A stretch of DNA of 64,000 bases from Schlesneria sp. (GCA_028291515.1 JAQGHU010000022.1:124001-188000), one strand, 5' to 3'; shown: positions 28,466 to 35,446, counted from the first letter of the stretch. Program-made: numbers and translations. The notes: generated by a model not told the origin, from the sequence alone.

Positions 28466-28537
28466 GGCCCGTTCGACTTCTGGTGAGGTTGCCAGTCTTT
28501 CACGCTGGCCAGGTGGGTTCGAATCCCACACGGGTCA
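28466..28537 (+). tRNA. tRNA-Glu-like (TTC)
   Basis: Acceptor GGCCCGT/ACGGGTC, anticodon loop CTTTCAC (anticodon TTC), canonical T-arm GTGGG-TTCGAAT-CCCAC, discriminator A. The D-arm is weak (GACT/GGTT, two wobble pairs) and position 14 is T instead of A. 72 nt, no CCA. Confidence 0.75.
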
Positions 28538-28547
28538 CTTCAGTATT

Positions 28548-28619
28548 CAGAATGTAGGGGAGCGGTACCCCGCGTGGTCTGGGCCCACGAGGTCGTCGGT
28601 TCGAATCCGGCCATTCTGA
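28548..28619 (+). tRNA. tRNA-Pro-like (TGG) with C33
   Basis: Acceptor CAGAATG/CATTCTG keeps the C1-G72 pair and A73 typical of bacterial proline tRNA. The anticodon loop is TCTGGGC, anticodon TGG, so position 33 is C rather than the near-universal U. D- and T-arms are otherwise regular. Only 10 bases separate it from tRNA-Glu. Confidence 0.75.
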
Positions 28620-28733
28620 TTCATGCAGCAAAGCTGCATGAATAGAGCAGTCGAGCGGAGAAAATAGTAAGTAGTCAAGAACGAGCCTCCACCGCTCGTA
28701 CTGCGGTCTACTCTCTACTTTCCACTCTCTTCT
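28619..28733 (+). repeat. inter-tRNA spacer repeat, copy 2
   Basis: It starts on the discriminator base of tRNA-Pro with a perfect triloop hairpin ATTCATGCAGC-AAA-GCTGCATGAAT, then repeats the long structured spacer of copy 1 with a few changes. The hairpin sequence differs from copy 1 while its size and triloop are kept. Confidence 0.8.
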
Positions 28734-28774
28734 TCTCCACTTGATCAATGCGAGAGTCAACAGTTAGCAGCCAA

Positions 28775-28845
28775 CGCCTGGTGATGTAACGGCAGCATGT
28801 TGTCCTGATAAGGCGACAGCAGTGGTTCAACTCCACTCCAGGCGA
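28775..28845 (+). tRNA. tRNA-Ile-like (GAT)
   Basis: Acceptor CGCCTGG/CCAGGCG, anticodon loop CTGATAA (GAT), T-arm AGTGG-TTCAACT-CCACT, discriminator A, 71 nt. C1-G72 is unexpected for isoleucine tRNA. The anticodon stem holds two G-T pairs, and the D-stem begins with A10-T25 instead of G10-C25. Confidence 0.75.
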
Positions 28846-28937
28846 GTCACTGCCAGCGATAGTCGTTTCGAATGAGACCAAGGTCACAAATACCATGACA
28901 AGATTTCGCGAGTACAAACGTCACCACTTCCTCACCT

Positions 28938-29009
28938 GGGGACGTGGTGTAACGGCAGCACATCAGGCTTTTACCCTGACAGGCGAGGGTTCGAATCCCT
29001 CCGACCCCA
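28938..29009 (+). tRNA. tRNA-Lys-like (TTT)
   Basis: Anticodon arm TCAGG-CTTTTAC-CCTGA (anticodon TTT), T-arm GAGGG-TTCGAAT-CCCTC, discriminator A. The acceptor GGGGACG/CGACCCC carries an A5-A68 mismatch. Its D-arm resembles that of the Ile-like gene (TGT-AACGGCA-GCA). Confidence 0.8.
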
Positions 29010-29060
29010 CTGCGGCTGCGCCGCAGAGAGAGTGGATACGAGAGAGTTGAAAGTAGACCA
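29010..29060 (+). repeat. short spacer hairpin plus purine tract
   Basis: The hairpin CTGCGGC-TGC-GCCGCAG lies at 29010-29026, directly after the tRNA-Lys-like gene, and is followed by a purine-rich tract (GAGAGAGTGG...GAGAGAGTTGAAAGTAGA) related to the tails of the long spacers in reverse sense. Confidence 0.6.
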
Positions 29061-29091
29061 GAGTACTCTCCCGAGTCTTCTCAGCAACTTT

Positions 29092-29163
29092 GCACGGATC
29101 CTCTAGTGGCGAAGAGTCCGCATTCGTAATGCGGCAACGTGGGTTCGAGTCCCACTCTGTGCT
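29092..29163 (+). tRNA. tRNA-Thr-like (CGT)
   Basis: Acceptor GCACGGA/TCTGTGC with one G-T pair, anticodon arm CCGCA-TTCGTAA-TGCGG (CGT), T-arm GTGGG-TTCGAGT-CCCAC. Discriminator is T, where threonine tRNAs usually have A. A T-run follows immediately and could end a transcript. Confidence 0.8.
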
Positions 29164-29232
29164 TTTTCATCCGCGATGACGAATGTGATTGTGATTGGAT
29201 GTCAGTCGCGCGATGGGTGACTAACAGGCTCT

Positions 29233-29261
29233 TTGACAAATTGTAAAAGATCAATTACCGA
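29233..29261 (+). promoter_or_regulatory. possible promoter inside the array
   Basis: TTGACA at 29233-29238 and TACCGA at 29256-29261, 17 bases apart, in the largest gap before the Gly-like gene. The -10 match is poor. It would follow the T-run that ends the Thr-like gene. Confidence 0.3.
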
Positions 29262-29323
29262 GGCGAACCCATTTGCCGCACGGACCGTCATCGGTTCGTA
29301 CGTCAATGGATCACTCGGAACAA

Positions 29324-29394
29324 GCACCCATGACGTAGCGGAAGCGTACCGTCTTGCCATGGCGGAGGTGCCGGTTCAACTCCGGCTGGGTGCA
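29324..29394 (+). tRNA. tRNA-Gly-like (GCC)
   Basis: Acceptor GCACCCA/TGGGTGC, anticodon arm CCGTC-TTGCCAT-GGCGG (GCC), T-arm GCCGG-TTCAACT-CCGGC, 71 nt. Discriminator is A, whereas E. coli-type glycine tRNA has U73. The D-stem starts with A10-T25. Confidence 0.8.
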
Positions 29395-29453
29395 TTCAGT
29401 TGTTGGTTCATTCTCGTTTCGACATCTCGATTCGTTGTCGAAGTGAATCGTTT

Positions 29454-29525
29454 GGGTCGGTAGCTCAGCGGCAGAGCAGGTGTTTGTTAAACACCCGCGC
29501 GTGGGTTCGAGTCCCACCCTTCCCT
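29454..29525 (+). tRNA. tRNA-Asn-like (GTT), acceptor mismatches
   Basis: D-arm, anticodon arm GGTGT-TTGTTAA-ACACC (GTT) and T-arm GTGGG-TTCGAGT-CCCAC are canonical. The acceptor GGGTCGG/CCTTCCC has two adjacent mismatches (T-T and C-T), and the discriminator is T instead of the usual G. Confidence 0.8.
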
Positions 29526-29628
29526 CTTGATACCTGTCGTTTCGGCGAACCCGTCGCTCGCCTCATAAGTCTCGTCGCCGATGATGTTCTCTTCTTCTCT
29601 ACTCTCAACTCTCTCCCCTCTACTTTCT

Positions 29629-29653
29629 ATTTCTGCGGCTATGCCGCAGAAAT
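29629..29653 (+). repeat. spacer hairpin before the Leu-like gene
   Basis: A perfect 11-bp triloop hairpin ATTTCTGCGGC-TAT-GCCGCAGAAAT ends two bases before the next tRNA, and a pyrimidine-rich tract precedes it. It is the inverted-orientation counterpart of the spacer hairpins that follow other array members. Confidence 0.7.
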
Positions 29654-29654
29654 T

Positions 29655-29727
29655 GGCTTGGTAGGCAACGGCAGACCACTCCGGCTTAGAACCAGAGATG
29701 CTGTGGGTTCGAGTCCCACCCGAGCCA
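29655..29727 (+). tRNA. tRNA-Leu-like (TAG) with short variable loop
   Basis: Acceptor GGCTTGG/CCGAGCC, anticodon arm TCCGG-CTTAGAA-CCAGA (TAG, one C-A mismatch), T-arm GTGGG-TTCGAGT-CCCAC, A73, 73 nt. The variable region is only about 6 nt (GATGCT). Bacterial leucine tRNAs are class II with a long variable arm, so this is exceptional. Confidence 0.75.
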
Positions 29728-29782
29728 CTGATGTTTGTTGTCCTCGTCTAAATTTAGAGTCTGTGTTTCAAGGCGTAGTGAA

Positions 29783-29860
29783 GGAGGGTGGCCGAGGCAC
29801 GAGCGTCTTCGCGAAGCCCCGGAATCCAGCCGGCAGCAATCCTGCCCCGGCCGCCCTGCA
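29783..29860 (+). other. structured, tRNA-sized element of unknown type
   Basis: Between two Leu-like genes lies a 75-nt stretch whose ends pair (GGGTGGCCG / CGGCCGCCC, 9 bp with one G-T) and which contains the hairpin GGCAG-CAATC-CTGCC. It opens like a class II tRNA (GGGTGGCCGAGGCA) but lacks a usable anticodon arm and a TTC T-loop. It may be a tRNA remnant or another small RNA. Confidence 0.4.
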
Positions 29861-29885
29861 TCGGTTCATTGTCAGAGTAATCCGC

Positions 29886-29960
29886 GGCACGGTACGCAAA
29901 CTTGGGATAGCGATGAAGCTCAAACCTTCATGAGTGTGGGTTCGACTCCCACCCGTGTCA
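29886..29960 (+). tRNA. tRNA-Leu-like (CAA) with short variable loop
   Basis: Acceptor GGCACGG/CCGTGTC, anticodon arm TGAAG-CTCAAAC-CTTCA (CAA), variable loop TGAGT, T-arm GTGGG-TTCGACT-CCCAC, A73. The D-arm has a 3-bp stem and a large loop (CGC-AAACTTGGGATA-GCG). Again class I in form although leucine-specific by anticodon. Confidence 0.75.
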
Positions 29961-30139
29961 TTAAACGAAGTTGATTCACGATCTGCGAACCTGCGTTGTC
30001 CTTGCCGCGTCATGGTTGTTGTCCACTCCAATTCAAATAGGGAGTCGGCACACGGAAGTGTGCCTGCTACTCTAAGGAAGCTCGATGAACGAACGATCCG
30101 ATTTGCTGAAGCCCTCTTACTTTTGCCATCACGCTGATC

Positions 30140-30478
30140 ATGAAGACAACTCGTCCTAACACTGGCTTGCCGCAATTGTCCGCGGTCGTAGCCCCTGAAG
30201 ATCTGAACTGCGGCGACTTTGTTGCCGCGCTCAACGTGATCTATCAACTCCCTTCTTTCATGTGGGGCTGTGATTCCTCGATCCCGCCCGATGAACCTGT
30301 GCTGGTGCAGTTTCGAGCTCCCAACGCCGGCATGCCACTCAAGATCAAAGCCATCTGCCTGCCGTTTGTGTTCGTGAAGATGCCGAACGGGACCACGCAG
30401 ACGATGGATGTTCGCCAGACGCAGTTTGTTCGTCTGCAAACGGAATATGCCGAGCATGTCTGGAACGAACTGAAGTAG
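30140..30478 (+). CDS. hypothetical protein embedded in the tRNA array
   Basis: A 112-aa protein with good coding character (MKTTRPNTGLPQLSAVVAPED; LPFVFVKMPNGTTQTMDVRQTQFVRL). No domain recognised. The pattern of alternating hydrophobic residues suggests a small beta-rich fold. It lies on the same strand as the tRNA-like genes and the EF-Tu paralogue, between the Leu(CAA) and Met-like genes, so it may take part in the same system. The ribosome-binding site is weak. The 180 bases before it contain the hairpin GGCACAC-GGAA-GTGTGCC. Confidence 0.65.
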   Translation: MKTTRPNTGLPQLSAVVAPEDLNCGDFVAALNVIYQLPSFMWGCDSSIPPDEPVLVQFRAPNAGMPLKIKAICLPFVFVKMPNGTTQTMDVRQTQFVRLQTEYAEHVWNELK

Positions 30479-30486
30479 GAACCAAT

Positions 30487-30555
30487 GGCAGGCGGGGCAG
30501 GTGCCCGACTGGTCTTCATATGACCGGCTAGCCCGGATCGTTACCGGGGCCTGCA
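30487..30555 (+). tRNA. degenerate tRNA-Met-like element (CAT)
   Basis: Acceptor GCAGGC/GCCTGC (6 bp), anticodon arm TGGTC-TTCATAT-GACCG (CAT), T-stem CCCGG/CCGGG but T-loop ATCGTTA rather than TTCGANY. The D-arm shrinks to about GGGC-AGGT-GCCC and U8 is missing. At 69 nt it is the most decayed member. CAT could also read as an Ile2 anticodon. Confidence 0.55.
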
Positions 30556-30653
30556 AGAATTCTACTTCCGCTCGGTACGAGCCTGCTTTCCATACCCGAC
30601 TGCTCGTCCGAAGGTCTCTTGCGAACGCGGTGCAATTGCGAGGCGCTGCGATC

Positions 30654-30729
30654 GGCCGAGTACGCAAACTGGGAAAGCGACCAGATTCAGAATCTGGTGA
30701 TTCTGTGGGTTCAACTCCCACCTCAGTCA
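30654..30729 (+). tRNA. tRNA-Leu-like (CAG) with short variable loop
   Basis: Acceptor GGCCGAG/CTCAGTC with one C-A mismatch, anticodon arm CCAGA-TTCAGAA-TCTGG (CAG), variable region TGATTCT, T-arm GTGGG-TTCAACT-CCCAC, A73. The D-arm (TACGCAAACTGGGAAAGCG) is nearly that of the Leu(CAA) gene, so the two are probably duplicates. Confidence 0.75.
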
Positions 30730-30768
30730 GTGATTGGAATGTCTCGTTTCGATTGGAAAGTTGTTGAA

Positions 30769-30839
30769 GGTCCCGTCGTCCAATGGAAGGACGTCTGCTC
30801 GACTCGCAGAAGACGATGGTTCGATTCCATCTGGGACCA
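30769..30839 (+). tRNA. tRNA-Val-like (GAC) with C33
   Basis: Acceptor GGTCCCG/TGGGACC, D-arm GTCC/GGAC, anticodon arm TCTGC-TCGACTC-GCAGA (GAC, with C at 33 and T at 37), T-arm GATGG-TTCGATT-CCATC, A73, 71 nt. It is the last array member, 110 bases before the EF-Tu paralogue. Confidence 0.75.
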
Positions 30840-30918
30840 CTGGGAGGTGTTTGGGTTCTGGCGTTACGTGTTGTACGAAAAGATCTCACGATTGGACCCG
30901 GCATCTCGTTCTGTGAGC

Positions 30919-30934
30919 GCCTCCGACTGGAGGC
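30919..30934 (+). promoter_or_regulatory. hairpin next to the EF-Tu paralogue ribosome-binding site
   Basis: GCCTCC-GACT-GGAGGC, a perfect 6-bp stem, contains a GGAGG that could itself act as a ribosome-binding site but would be paired. An unpaired AAGGAT follows directly, 9 bases before the ATG at 30950. The pairing may tune translation. Confidence 0.4.
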
Positions 30935-30949
30935 AAGGATCGAGTTGCG

Positions 30950-32125
30950 ATGAGGAGCAAGCTGCATCTGAATGTGGGGACCATTGGTCATATTGATCAC
31001 GGCAAGACGACGTTGACTGCCGCCTTGCTGGCTGTTCAAGGATCGAAGGGTCTCGCCAAGCCCAAGGCCTACGCCGACATTGCGGCCGGAGGGACCGTTC
31101 GCGACCCCACGAAGGTCGTCACCATTACCACCAGCCATGTCGAGTATGAAACGGACACGCGTCACTACGCGCACATCGACTGCCCCGGCCACGCCGACTA
31201 CATCAAGAACATGATTACCGGCGCGGCTCAGATGGATGGTGGTGTGCTCTTGTTGTCGGCGACCGATGGACCAATGCCGCAGACGCGCGAGCATATCCTG
31301 CTGGCGCGGCAGGTCGGCGTTCCGAACCTGGTCGTGTTCATTAACAAGATCGATCTGGTCGACGACTTGGAACTCGTCGAACTGGTCGAGATGGAAACGC
31401 GCGACCTGCTTGTTCAATATGGTTTCGATGGCGAGACGACTCCGTTCATTCGGGGAAGTGCTCGTGCAGCGATGCTCAATCCATCCGATCCTGATGCCAG
31501 TCGGTGCATCAATGATCTGCTGGCGGCTCTGGACGGTCTTCCCGTTCCGGAACGCCTGGTCGATCGTCCGTTCCTGATGCCCATCGAAGGAATCTTTACT
31601 ATTGATGGTCGAGGCACCGTCGCGACCGGCCGGATTGAACAAGGCGAAATTAGGCCGGGTGACAAGGTTGAAATCCTGGGTTTGGGTGGAACGCTGGAAA
31701 GCGTCGTCACCAGTGTGCAAGCGTTCAACAAGCCGCAAACCTGCGGGTCGGCCGGCGAAAACGTCGGTCTACTGCTGCGTGGGATCAAAAGCGTCGACAT
31801 TGAACGCGGGCAGGTGATTGCAGCTCCTCGATCGATCCTGGCTCATGCTCGATTCAAAGCGCAGGTGTATGTGTTGAGTCATGAAGAAGGAGGACGGCAC
31901 ACGCCGTTTTTCGACGGCTATGCGCCGCAGTTCTTCTTTCGCACGACGGATACTACTGGCCGCACTCAATTGACCGATGGTCAAGAGATGGCGGTGCCAG
32001 GAGACAACGTCACGTTGACGGTGGAACTGGGCAAACCAGTTGCCATCAACCCCGGCTGTCACTTCGCCATCCGTGAAGGGGGTAAGACAGTCGGCTCGGG
32101 CATCGTCACCGAGATCCTGGATTAG
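30950..32125 (+). CDS. divergent EF-Tu paralogue
   Basis: A 391-aa translation GTPase aligning end to end with EF-Tu (about 395 aa). G1 is GHIDHGKT, G3 DCPGHADY (catalytic His kept), G4 NKID and G5 GSA; domains 2 and 3 keep LLLRGIK and [18 protein letters not shown]. The difference lies in switch I: the usual E..ARGITI segment is replaced by [15 protein letters not shown], retaining only the Mg-coordinating Thr and the following SHVEYET. In domain 3 the usual GYRPQ is GYAPQ. EF-Tu delivers aminoacyl-tRNA to the ribosome. Its position right behind an array of odd tRNAs on the same strand suggests a factor matched to them. It is not SelB, which has an extra C-terminal extension. Confidence 0.9.
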   Translation: MRSKLHLNVGTIGHIDHGKTTLTAALLAVQGSKGLAKPKAYADIAAGGTVRDPTKVVTITTSHVEYETDTRHYAHIDCPGHADYIKNMITGAAQMDGGVLLLSATDGPMPQTREHILLARQVGVPNLVVFINKIDLVDDLELVELVEMETRDLLVQYGFDGETTPFIRGSARAAMLNPSDPDASRCINDLLAALDGLPVPERLVDRPFLMPIEGIFTIDGRGTVATGRIEQGEIRPGDKVEILGLGGTLESVVTSVQAFNKPQTCGSAGENVGLLLRGIKSVDIERGQVIAAPRSILAHARFKAQVYVLSHEEGGRHTPFFDGYAPQFFFRTTDTTGRTQLTDGQEMAVPGDNVTLTVELGKPVAINPGCHFAIREGGKTVGSGIVTEILD

Positions 32126-32219
32126 TGCGGGTCGCACTTCCGTGTCGCGTTGAAGCACGGGTTAGACTAAGTAGTTTTCTGCTCGCGGGATGTCAAAGTT
32201 TCGTTCGCTCTAAGTTAAA
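32123..32219 (-). repeat. dispersed intergenic repeat, copy C (inverted)
   Basis: Minus-strand copy of the element at 2812 and 3892. Its terminal hairpin (AGTGCG-ACC-CGCACT) overlaps the TAG stop codon of the EF-Tu paralogue. Core strings CATCCCGCGAGCAGAAAAC and CTTAGTCTAACCC are conserved. Confidence 0.85.
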
Positions 32220-32261
32220 CCTCAAACACCGCTGGTGGTCTTCGAACCGCCAGCGGATTTT

Positions 32262-33680
32262 TTATGTCGGCAGCAATTCGTGGATCGGTTCCCCAAATGG
32301 CAGGATCGGCATCGGGCGACCGCGGAAGTCGGGGAACGAATCAGTGTAGTCGACCCCAAGATGCCGATAGACCGTGGCCCACAGATCGTTCGGGGTCAGC
32401 GGTCGATCCGCGGGATGTTCGCCCTTGGAATTCGTCGAACCGATGACTTGGCCTGTTCTCATACTTCCACCGGCCATAATGAACGACATCGCCTGTGGCC
32501 AGTGATCGCGACCCGGTTGCATCACGCCCGTCTGCGAACCAATGGTACTTTCCAGTCGTGGTGTACGACCAAATTCGCCGGTCACCAGAACCAGCGTGCG
32601 ACGATCCATGCCTCGTTGATAGATGTCTTCAATGAGCGCCGTCACCGCTTGATCGTAGATCGGCAATCGGACTTTCAAGTCGTCCCAAATGTGACAATTG
32701 ACTGCGTGGGAGTCCCAGTTGTAAACCCCCTGCTTCAGGTGTTCGATGCCCGATTGATAAGGGTTCTCCATCACCACGGTGACAAAGCTAACTCCGGCTT
32801 CGACCAGCCGGCGTGCCATCAGGGCTCGTTGTCCCCAGCAATGTCGACCGTAGCGATTGCGAACCGACTCGGGCTCGTCGGACAGATCAAAAGCCTTGCG
32901 AGCTCGGTCGCTGGTGATCATCCCGACGGCACGCTGCTGGTAGCGGTCCATGGAATCCATGACGCGCGAGGAATCGATCTGGCGTTCAATGCGATCCAGC
33001 CCACCCAGTAGACTCATTCGATCGTCCAACCGCTTGGCGACTTCCGCGACGGGCGAGATGTTCGGTACGACGAAGTTCGGGGCGAGCGGATCACCTTCCA
33101 CATTGAAGGGAAGATACGCATTGCCCAAGTAGGCAGCTCCCTGGGCGAACACATCGTTCGTTCGACCGCCCGGGTTCATCGAGATGTAATTCGGAATGCC
33201 AATCGATTTGTGTTCGCGCCACTTGGCGACGACTGATCCTGTGGCGGGGGCGTCATTCACCGTATCGACGGGCGTCTTAGGAATGCGGCCGGTCATCATC
33301 CGCTTGTGGCCACCGCCGTGATCCGCGAAGTTGTGCGCGACAGACCGGATGACGGCATACTTGTCGGCAATCGCCGCATGTCGCGGCATCAGTTCGCAGA
33401 CGTCCAGACCCGGAACGTTGGTCGGGATCGGATGAAACGCACCGCGGTATTCTGCCGGGGCGTTCGGCTTCATGTCGTACATGTCCATGTGCGGCGGCCC
33501 ACCGGGCAGCCACACAAAAATCACCGACGTATCCTGATCAATCGCCTGCCCCGCTTCGGCAGCCTTGGCCTGCAAGCGAAACAGATCTGGCAACGCGAGA
33601 CCGCCCAAACCTAACGCACCGACGGACAAAAACTCGCGGCGCGTGGCGGGACCAGAACAGAAGCGACGAGGAGCGCTCAT
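32262..33680 (-). CDS. DUF1501 Tat-exported protein
   Basis: A 472-aa protein starting with a twin-arginine signal, TRREFLSVGALGLGGLALPD. DUF1501 landmarks follow: IFVWLPGGPPHMDMYDMKP, SVAHNFADHGGGHKRMMTGR and LVLVTGEFGRTPRLES. The fold is related to alkaline phosphatases and sulfatases. In planctomycetes these genes normally follow a DUF1549/DUF1553 gene, which is absent here; the closest is at 16.8-19.4 kb. Location is periplasmic. Confidence 0.92.
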   Translation of the reverse strand: MSAPRRFCSGPATRREFLSVGALGLGGLALPDLFRLQAKAAEAGQAIDQDTSVIFVWLPGGPPHMDMYDMKPNAPAEYRGAFHPIPTNVPGLDVCELMPRHAAIADKYAVIRSVAHNFADHGGGHKRMMTGRIPKTPVDTVNDAPATGSVVAKWREHKSIGIPNYISMNPGGRTNDVFAQGAAYLGNAYLPFNVEGDPLAPNFVVPNISPVAEVAKRLDDRMSLLGGLDRIERQIDSSRVMDSMDRYQQRAVGMITSDRARKAFDLSDEPESVRNRYGRHCWGQRALMARRLVEAGVSFVTVVMENPYQSGIEHLKQGVYNWDSHAVNCHIWDDLKVRLPIYDQAVTALIEDIYQRGMDRRTLVLVTGEFGRTPRLESTIGSQTGVMQPGRDHWPQAMSFIMAGGSMRTGQVIGSTNSKGEHPADRPLTPNDLWATVYRHLGVDYTDSFPDFRGRPMPILPFGEPIHELLPT

Positions 33681-33759
33681 AATAACTTCCGATTAGGCAG
33701 GGTCGGCAGGCGGATGTCGGCGGGGCAATTCAATGGCATTCTCACATATGTGTACCATT

Positions 33760-35301
33760 TTATCGAGCCGATGGGAAGTTTTCTCCAGCAGGATCGTCCG
33801 AGAGATGGCAAACTTTCTGCTCATCCTGGACGCCGGACCCCCTTTTAGGGGCATGAACAACGAGGTGTCGCAACATTTGTGAGGTATTTGTCTTAACGCG
33901 ATCGGGTTGCAAAGTCATTGCCTGTTCTTCAGGTGATGCTCGTGCATCTGGTGTCCGACACAACCCCGTCGTGTCCAAGACGCATCGCGCGACTCGACGC
34001 GTTGTGAAGGGTCCGGCGCTAGTGACGTTCGTGAACGCGAAAGCAGGCTCTTCGAAGATCGTGACTGTTGCTGGCGAATGCGTCCAACATGAGAGCGTCA
34101 GAAGGACGGCGAGCATGGCGCTGACGATGCCCCGGCCAACCAGAATGCGCCGACTCTGAGTGAGCGATTTGTTCACCTGAGGAGTCGGCGAACCGACTGC
34201 CTTCGATGTCCGCAGTGGCCGTGTTATTTCACCCGCCAAGATTGTCGCAGTCTCAGCGACATCTGCCGCGACGGTCGATTGGGGGTGAACAGGCTGAGGG
34301 AGTTCGGAGGGCGGCGTGACCTGTGTGTCACCAATCAAATTCAAGAGACTGTCGTGGATTGTCTGCGGGAAGACGTGCAGACAACTTTCCAGTTCGCGGA
34401 TCACCTGCGTCATCGACTGGTATCGGTCAGTCACTTTCTTGGCGACCATTTTCTGAAAGACCGCATTCAGTTGTCGGGGAACATCCGCGCGACGATCTCT
34501 TAGCGAAGGAATGGGTTGGTTCTGGTGAGCCAGTAGGCGGGCGGTCAGTGTGTCACCGTCGTAGACGGGACTGCCGGTCAGCAGGTAGTACAACGAGCAC
34601 CCCAGGCTGTAAATATCTGCTCGGGCATCGGCATGCTTGGCATCCAATGCTTGCTCAGGGGCCATGTAGTCGACTGTCCCCAAAACTGTCCCGGCCCCGG
34701 TCAGTGCCGCTTGATCAGCCGTGTTGCCTTCGATTCGCGCCAGGCCCAGATCGAGGATTTTGACTGTTCCCTTCTTGTCGAGCAGCATGTTGGCAGGCTT
34801 GATGTCCCGATGCACGACTCCTTCTGAATGAGCGAACTCCAGTCCCCGGGCAACTTGCAGGATGCTGCTGATCGCTTGCGTGACTGTGAGCGGACCACTC
34901 TTCTTCACCAGTGCCGACAGATCGATCCCGTCGACGTATTCCATCACCAGAAAACGGATCCCATTGGCCTCACCTGCATCATCCGCCGCGATGATATTCG
35001 CGTGTCGCAGTTTGGCCGCGGCTTCGACTTCACGCTGGAACCGGGCTGCCGCGTCGCTGTTCTGCATCAGATTGAGAGGGAGCATCTTGATCGCAACAAG
35101 CCGTTTCATCCGGCGATGTTCGGCCTTATAGACCGTTCCCATGCCCCCCTGTCCGATTTTTTCCAGCAAGACATAGTTGCCCAATACCAGCGGACCGCTT
35201 TCCTTCGCAACGGTCTCCGCCCGAAACTCGGGCAGACACACGTGGGACACTTGTGTCGCTCGTTCTGGCTGGCTTCGAAATGGGAGTTCGGTGATTCGCA
35301 T
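33760..35301 (-). CDS. Ser/Thr protein kinase with C-terminal membrane segment
   Basis: A 513-aa Hanks-type kinase. The P-loop is GQGGMGTVYKAEH, the ATP lysine is in VAIKML, the catalytic loop is HRDIKPANML, and the Mg loop is DLGLAR (DLG replaces DFG, common in planctomycetes). A serine/proline-rich linker leads to a membrane segment (IVSAMLAVLLTLSCW) at about residue 400. The ~100 residues beyond have no known domain. The start at 35301 (ATG, GGA 9 bases upstream) is preferred to the TTG at 35334. Target unknown. Confidence 0.88.
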   Translation of the reverse strand: MRITELPFRSQPERATQVSHVCLPEFRAETVAKESGPLVLGNYVLLEKIGQGGMGTVYKAEHRRMKRLVAIKMLPLNLMQNSDAAARFQREVEAAAKLRHANIIAADDAGEANGIRFLVMEYVDGIDLSALVKKSGPLTVTQAISSILQVARGLEFAHSEGVVHRDIKPANMLLDKKGTVKILDLGLARIEGNTADQAALTGAGTVLGTVDYMAPEQALDAKHADARADIYSLGCSLYYLLTGSPVYDGDTLTARLLAHQNQPIPSLRDRRADVPRQLNAVFQKMVAKKVTDRYQSMTQVIRELESCLHVFPQTIHDSLLNLIGDTQVTPPSELPQPVHPQSTVAADVAETATILAGEITRPLRTSKAVGSPTPQVNKSLTQSRRILVGRGIVSAMLAVLLTLSCWTHSPATVTIFEEPAFAFTNVTSAGPFTTRRVARCVLDTTGLCRTPDARASPEEQAMTLQPDRVKTNTSQMLRHLVVHAPKRGSGVQDEQKVCHLSDDPAGENFPSAR

Positions 35302-35446
35302 GGTGTTTCCAAACGTGTCAGGTGTTTCTGACAAATAATCGTTTGAGGGAGAGGCGATTCGACAATTCTGGTGGAAAATCTTTCAACTCGGCGCAATTTC
35401 GGATGTCGGCGAGATTTATGGAGTTGGTCATTGTCTCGCGCAGGCG

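Noticed and set aside
28262-30839. CRISPR array
   Set aside because: The repeated spacers are irregular in position, number only two long copies, and lie between tRNA-like genes; no cas gene is in the window.
29768-31738. 656-aa minus-strand ORF across the tRNA array and EF-Tu gene
   Set aside because: It is antisense to many tRNA-like genes and to EF-Tu; its translation has no domain and is a composition artefact.
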